Part shown: positions 6,823 through 8,453 of the stretch, piece by piece
How the letters are laid out: each line of letters starts with the position of its first letter
How positions within the stretch are numbered: position 1 is the first letter of the stretch
Origin: UBA3305 sp002373555
GTDB taxonomy: Bacteria; Bacillota; Clostridia; Lachnospirales; Lachnospiraceae
Direction: 5' to 3'
Assembly (NCBI GenBank): GCA_946612455.1
Contig: CAMOER010000060.1
Coordinates: forward strand, 1 to 8,453
DNA length: 8,453 bases
Translations under genes and position numbers: made by a program
Notes under the pieces: model-generated
Databases searched by the model: none
What the model was told of the DNA's origin: nothing
The model's input: the letters and a program-made list of their open reading frames with translations, nothing else

Positions 6823-6892
6823 ATAGGTGGTGCGGGGTCCCCCCGGGGAAACTGAAGGGACGATCGCAAATAAAACATACAGGAGAGTCATT

Positions 6893-7732
6893 ATGGCAAG
6901 AAAATTTTCACTCGCTTATCTGACACTTCCGGGCGTAGATCCGGTCACACAGTTCAAGATCGCAAAGGAAGTCGGCTATGACACAGTCAGCCTTCGTACG
7001 ATCCCCATGCATCTTCCCGGCGAGCCTGAGTTCCTCCCCCAGAAGGATGCAAAGCTTTTTGAAGATATCAAGAATGCGATTAAGGAATATGACATGCCCA
7101 TCATGGATATCGAGCTTGCCCGTATCCGCCCCGACCTTGACATCGAAGAGTACAAGCCTGCCTTTGAGTGCGCAGCAAAGCTTGGTGCGACGGATGTTCT
7201 CGGCAGCGTCTGGACAAGAGACAGAGCATGGTATACCGAGACAGCCGGCAAGGTAGCCGATATGGCGAAGGAATTCGGCCTTTGCTACAACATCGAGTTC
7301 CTGCCCTGGGCCGGTGTCAGAAATCTGCAGGAGGACATCACCCTGGTCGATGACCTTCACAGAGACAACGTATTCGTAATGGTCGATACCCTGCATGCAG
7401 GCCGTGCCGGCGTTACCGCTGACGAGCTTGCACGTACAGGCAGCAAATACTTCCGTTTCATCCATCTGTGCGACGGCCCTGCAGGCCCCGACGGAGATCC
7501 CGTTCTTGACAACATCAAGGATGATCTGATGCTCTTCACCGCAAGAGAAGGCCGTATGTATCCCGGAGACGGCGTCATGGATATCGCAGGCATGGTCAAG
7601 GCTATGCCCGGCATCCCGCTTTCCATCGAACTTCCGAACCTCAAGGAGATCGAGGCCCGCGGATGGGAAGGCCATGCAAGAATGTGCCTGGAGAAAGCAA
7701 AAGCATATTTTGCGGAGAACGGAGTGGAATAA
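6893..7732 (+). CDS. Sugar phosphate isomerase/epimerase, xylose-isomerase-like TIM barrel (AP_endonuc_2 family)
   Basis: This is a predicted metal-dependent TIM-barrel isomerase or epimerase of 279 residues, typical for the IolE/hydroxypyruvate-isomerase-like superfamily. Likely metal ligands sit at the ends of successive strands: Glu135 (NIEFLPW), Asp165 and nearby His168 (VDTLHAGRAG), His191 (FIHLCDGPAGP) and Glu246 (SIELPN). REGRMYPGDG (218-227) matches the late-barrel GEG-PG-G-type loop of these enzymes. There is no signal peptide, so it is cytoplasmic. The ATG at 6893 follows AGGAGAG; an upstream in-frame GTG at 6827 lies before the predicted transcription start and is rejected. The gene is monocistronic, with its own promoter and terminator. 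Proline codons are 10 CCC, 3 CCT and 4 CCG, unlike the preceding operon, hinting at high expression. Related proteins act on sugar phosphates, inosose or 3-dehydroshikimate, so the substrate is not assignable. Confidence 0.85.
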   Translation: MARKFSLAYLTLPGVDPVTQFKIAKEVGYDTVSLRTIPMHLPGEPEFLPQKDAKLFEDIKNAIKEYDMPIMDIELARIRPDLDIEEYKPAFECAAKLGATDVLGSVWTRDRAWYTETAGKVADMAKEFGLCYNIEFLPWAGVRNLQEDITLVDDLHRDNVFVMVDTLHAGRAGVTADELARTGSKYFRFIHLCDGPAGPDGDPVLDNIKDDLMLFTAREGRMYPGDGVMDIAGMVKAMPGIPLSIELPNLKEIEARGWEGHARMCLEKAKAYFAENGVE

Positions 7733-7743
7733 TATAAAAAACG

Positions 7744-7756
7744 CGGGATGATCCCG
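7744..7756 (+). other. Small hairpin preceding the isomerase terminator
   Basis: CGGGA, TGA and TCCCG form a compact 5-bp stem-loop 11 nt after the isomerase stop codon and just before the main terminator. It has no T-run. It may protect the 3' end of the mRNA or be incidental. Confidence 0.4.
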
Positions 7757-7762
7757 TATATG

Positions 7763-7798
7763 CCCTCCCGGATTTGTCAATGCCGGGAGGGTTTTTTT
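7763..7798 (+). terminator. Intrinsic terminator of the isomerase gene
   Basis: CCCTCCCGG (7763-7771) pairs perfectly with CCGGGAGGG (7783-7791). Inside the 11-nt loop an ATT/AAT pairing can extend the stem. Seven T residues follow (7792-7798). This separates the isomerase transcript from the dehydrogenase gene downstream. Confidence 0.95.
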
Positions 7799-7837
7799 CA
7801 GAAAAGAGGCCCGGGACAGTCTGTTGCAGTAAATATA

Positions 7838-7857
7838 TATAACAAAAATCTGTTATA
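7838..7857. promoter_or_regulatory. Perfect inverted repeat upstream of the aldehyde dehydrogenase promoter (candidate operator)
   Basis: TATAACA (7838-7844) and TGTTATA (7851-7857) are exact reverse complements separated by AAAATC. The 20-bp dyad ends 55 bp before the -35 hexamer, a location suited to an activator or a looping repressor. The AT-rich context lowers its significance. No regulator gene is present in the window and I cannot name the family that would bind it. Confidence 0.4.
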
Positions 7858-7912
7858 GAATAAAGTTAATGATGACATATAAAAAGAGTATGCCAATTAT
7901 AATAAAAACAGA

Positions 7913-7941
7913 TTGACCATTGGTTGATCCCGGTGTATAAT
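7913..7941 (+). promoter_or_regulatory. Near-consensus sigma-A promoter of the aldehyde dehydrogenase gene
   Basis: The -35 element TTGACC (7913-7918) and a perfect -10 TATAAT (7936-7941) are separated by 17 bp. Transcription would start near 7948, about 100 nt before the ATG. ACCA-T-TGGT (7916-7924) is a short palindrome overlapping the -35 element and could be a repressor half-site pair. Strong promoters of this type often need repression or leader control. Confidence 0.88.
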
Positions 7942-7947
7942 TTCATT

Positions 7948-8040
7948 GTATGAAAGACTTAATTCCGCAGAGTGAAATTTTTCATACGGCAAAAGAATGA
8001 AAAAGCCGGTTTAAAGCTTTTTCCCACATATTTAAGGAGG
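7948..8040 (+). promoter_or_regulatory. Structured 5' leader of the aldehyde dehydrogenase mRNA
   Basis: The predicted transcript begins with GTATGAAA (7948-7955), which pairs exactly with TTTCATAC (7980-7987) across a 24-nt loop. A second stem, AAAAAGC (8000-8006) with GCTTTTT (8016-8022), has a 9-nt loop and ends in T residues. The ribosome binding site AAGGAGG follows at 8034-8040, 9 nt before the ATG. A 16-codon reading frame, MKDLIPQSEIFHTAKE, runs from 7950 to 8000 and would start almost at the transcript's 5' end without a ribosome binding site. The leader does not match a riboswitch class I recognise. The second stem is weak for a terminator, so attenuation is only a possibility. Confidence 0.4.
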
Positions 8041-8049
8041 AACCCTACT

Positions 8050-8453
8050 ATGAGCAGAATGAGTGACATGACAGTACCTTATTCCAAGCTGACCGAAGAT
8101 CAGATCGCTGATATCGAAGCGTGTTTCGAACGTGCAGACAAAGCACAGCTTGAGTTCGAAAAGTGGAATCAGGAAGATATCGACCGCACCATCAAGTCCA
8201 TCGCACAGAAAGTCGCCAACTCCAAGACTTTCCATGAGCTGGTCGAGATGGGTATCGTAGAGAGCCGTTTCGGTGATCCGATCTCCCGTGAGAACAAGAG
8301 ATTCAAAATCCGCGGTATCCTCCGTGACTGCCTGCGTGAGAAATCTGTCGGCAAGATCGGCGAGTATCCTGAAAGAAAGATCGAGCTGTATGCAAAGCCC
8401 GTCGGCATCATCGCCTGCGTTATCCCTGCAACCAACCCCGATCTGACTCCTGC
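8050..8453 (+). CDS. CoA-acylating aldehyde dehydrogenase, N-terminal part (3' end outside window)
   Basis: The first 134 codons belong to an aldehyde dehydrogenase superfamily enzyme of the CoA-acylating type (acetaldehyde, propionaldehyde or sulfoacetaldehyde dehydrogenases, and the N-terminal half of AdhE). Such enzymes oxidise an aldehyde to acyl-CoA with NAD(P)+, or the reverse. The diagnostic segment is KPVGIIACVIPATNP (116-130), corresponding to the P-x-G-I-I---P-TNP nucleotide-binding strand and loop of the family. Before it come the helical ERADKAQLEFEKW (27-39) and EMGIVESRFGD (66-76), in the expected order. The catalytic Cys would lie beyond the window, so activity and substrate class cannot be judged. 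The start is set by AAGGAGG (8034-8040) 9 nt upstream. The codon bias is of the high-expression type. The spacing around KSVGKIGEYPER is more like stand-alone acylating enzymes than AdhE, but this is a weak preference. Confidence 0.82.
   Translation, partial: MSRMSDMTVPYSKLTEDQIADIEACFERADKAQLEFEKWNQEDIDRTIKSIAQKVANSKTFHELVEMGIVESRFGDPISRENKRFKIRGILRDCLREKSVGKIGEYPERKIELYAKPVGIIACVIPATNPDLTP

Noticed and set aside
6827..6892. GTG start giving a 22-residue N-terminal extension of the isomerase
   Set aside because: It lies just after the -10 box and before the predicted transcription start, and the ATG at 6893 has a good AGGAGAG site.
6908..7780. Minus-strand open frame opposite the isomerase gene
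   Set aside because: It begins inside the isomerase terminator hairpin and is antisense to a complete TIM-barrel gene, so it is a shadow frame.
7872..7903. Second promoter with a TATAAT at 7898-7903
   Set aside because: Its best -35 candidates (ATGACA or TGACAT) would need 19-20 bp spacing. The downstream TTGACC-17-TATAAT promoter is far better.
7799..8049. tRNA, riboswitch of a known class or mobile-element end in the 250-bp gap
   Set aside because: There is no cloverleaf, no conserved riboswitch core that I recognise, and no transposase remnant or target duplication; only promoter and leader features are visible.

Overview
The window reads as a housekeeping chromosome segment from a moderately GC-rich Gram-positive bacterium, most likely Bacillota, class Clostridia (Lachnospiraceae-like). 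This rests on gene content and protein style: an RpoC with no insertion in the trigger loop, a membrane-anchored Amidase_2 protein, a CoA-acylating aldehyde dehydrogenase, strong AGGAGG-type ribosome binding sites and sigma-A promoters. The taxonomic call is inference, since no database search was possible. All recognised genes lie on the + strand.

Layout. (1) 1-2439: the 3' two-thirds of rpoC (RNA polymerase beta'), ending in an unusually acidic Glu/Ala tail and followed by a strong intrinsic terminator (2454-2486). (2) A clear sigma-A promoter (2585-2613) starts a tightly packed run, hisH - hisF - ung - uppP - amidase (2642-6669), closed by a 16-bp-stem terminator at 6691-6727. HisH and HisF form the heterodimeric IGP synthase of histidine biosynthesis, Ung removes uracil from DNA, UppP recycles the undecaprenyl carrier lipid, and the last gene encodes a membrane-anchored N-acetylmuramoyl-L-alanine amidase. 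(3) 6893-7732: a monocistronic xylose-isomerase-like TIM-barrel sugar isomerase/epimerase, with its own promoter, a GC-rich leader and a terminator. (4) 7799-8049: an AT-rich regulatory region with a perfect inverted repeat, a near-consensus promoter and a leader of about 100 nt carrying two potential hairpins. (5) 8050-8453: the 5' end of a CoA-acylating aldehyde dehydrogenase gene, running off the window.

The operon mixes three processes (histidine synthesis, DNA repair, envelope maintenance), and only the last two genes share an obvious theme (cell wall). The isomerase and the dehydrogenase are separate transcription units. Their codon choice (CCC/CCT proline) resembles rpoC more than the his-ung-uppP block (CCG proline), which suggests high expression and therefore a significant catabolic role. 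Their substrates cannot be read from this sequence.

No mobile element, CRISPR array, tRNA or rRNA was seen, and I found no convincing novel multi-gene system. The most worthwhile leads are the regulatory architecture upstream of the aldehyde dehydrogenase, the long charged N-terminal region of the membrane-anchored amidase, and a Leu-to-Tyr change in the DNA-intercalation loop of Ung.
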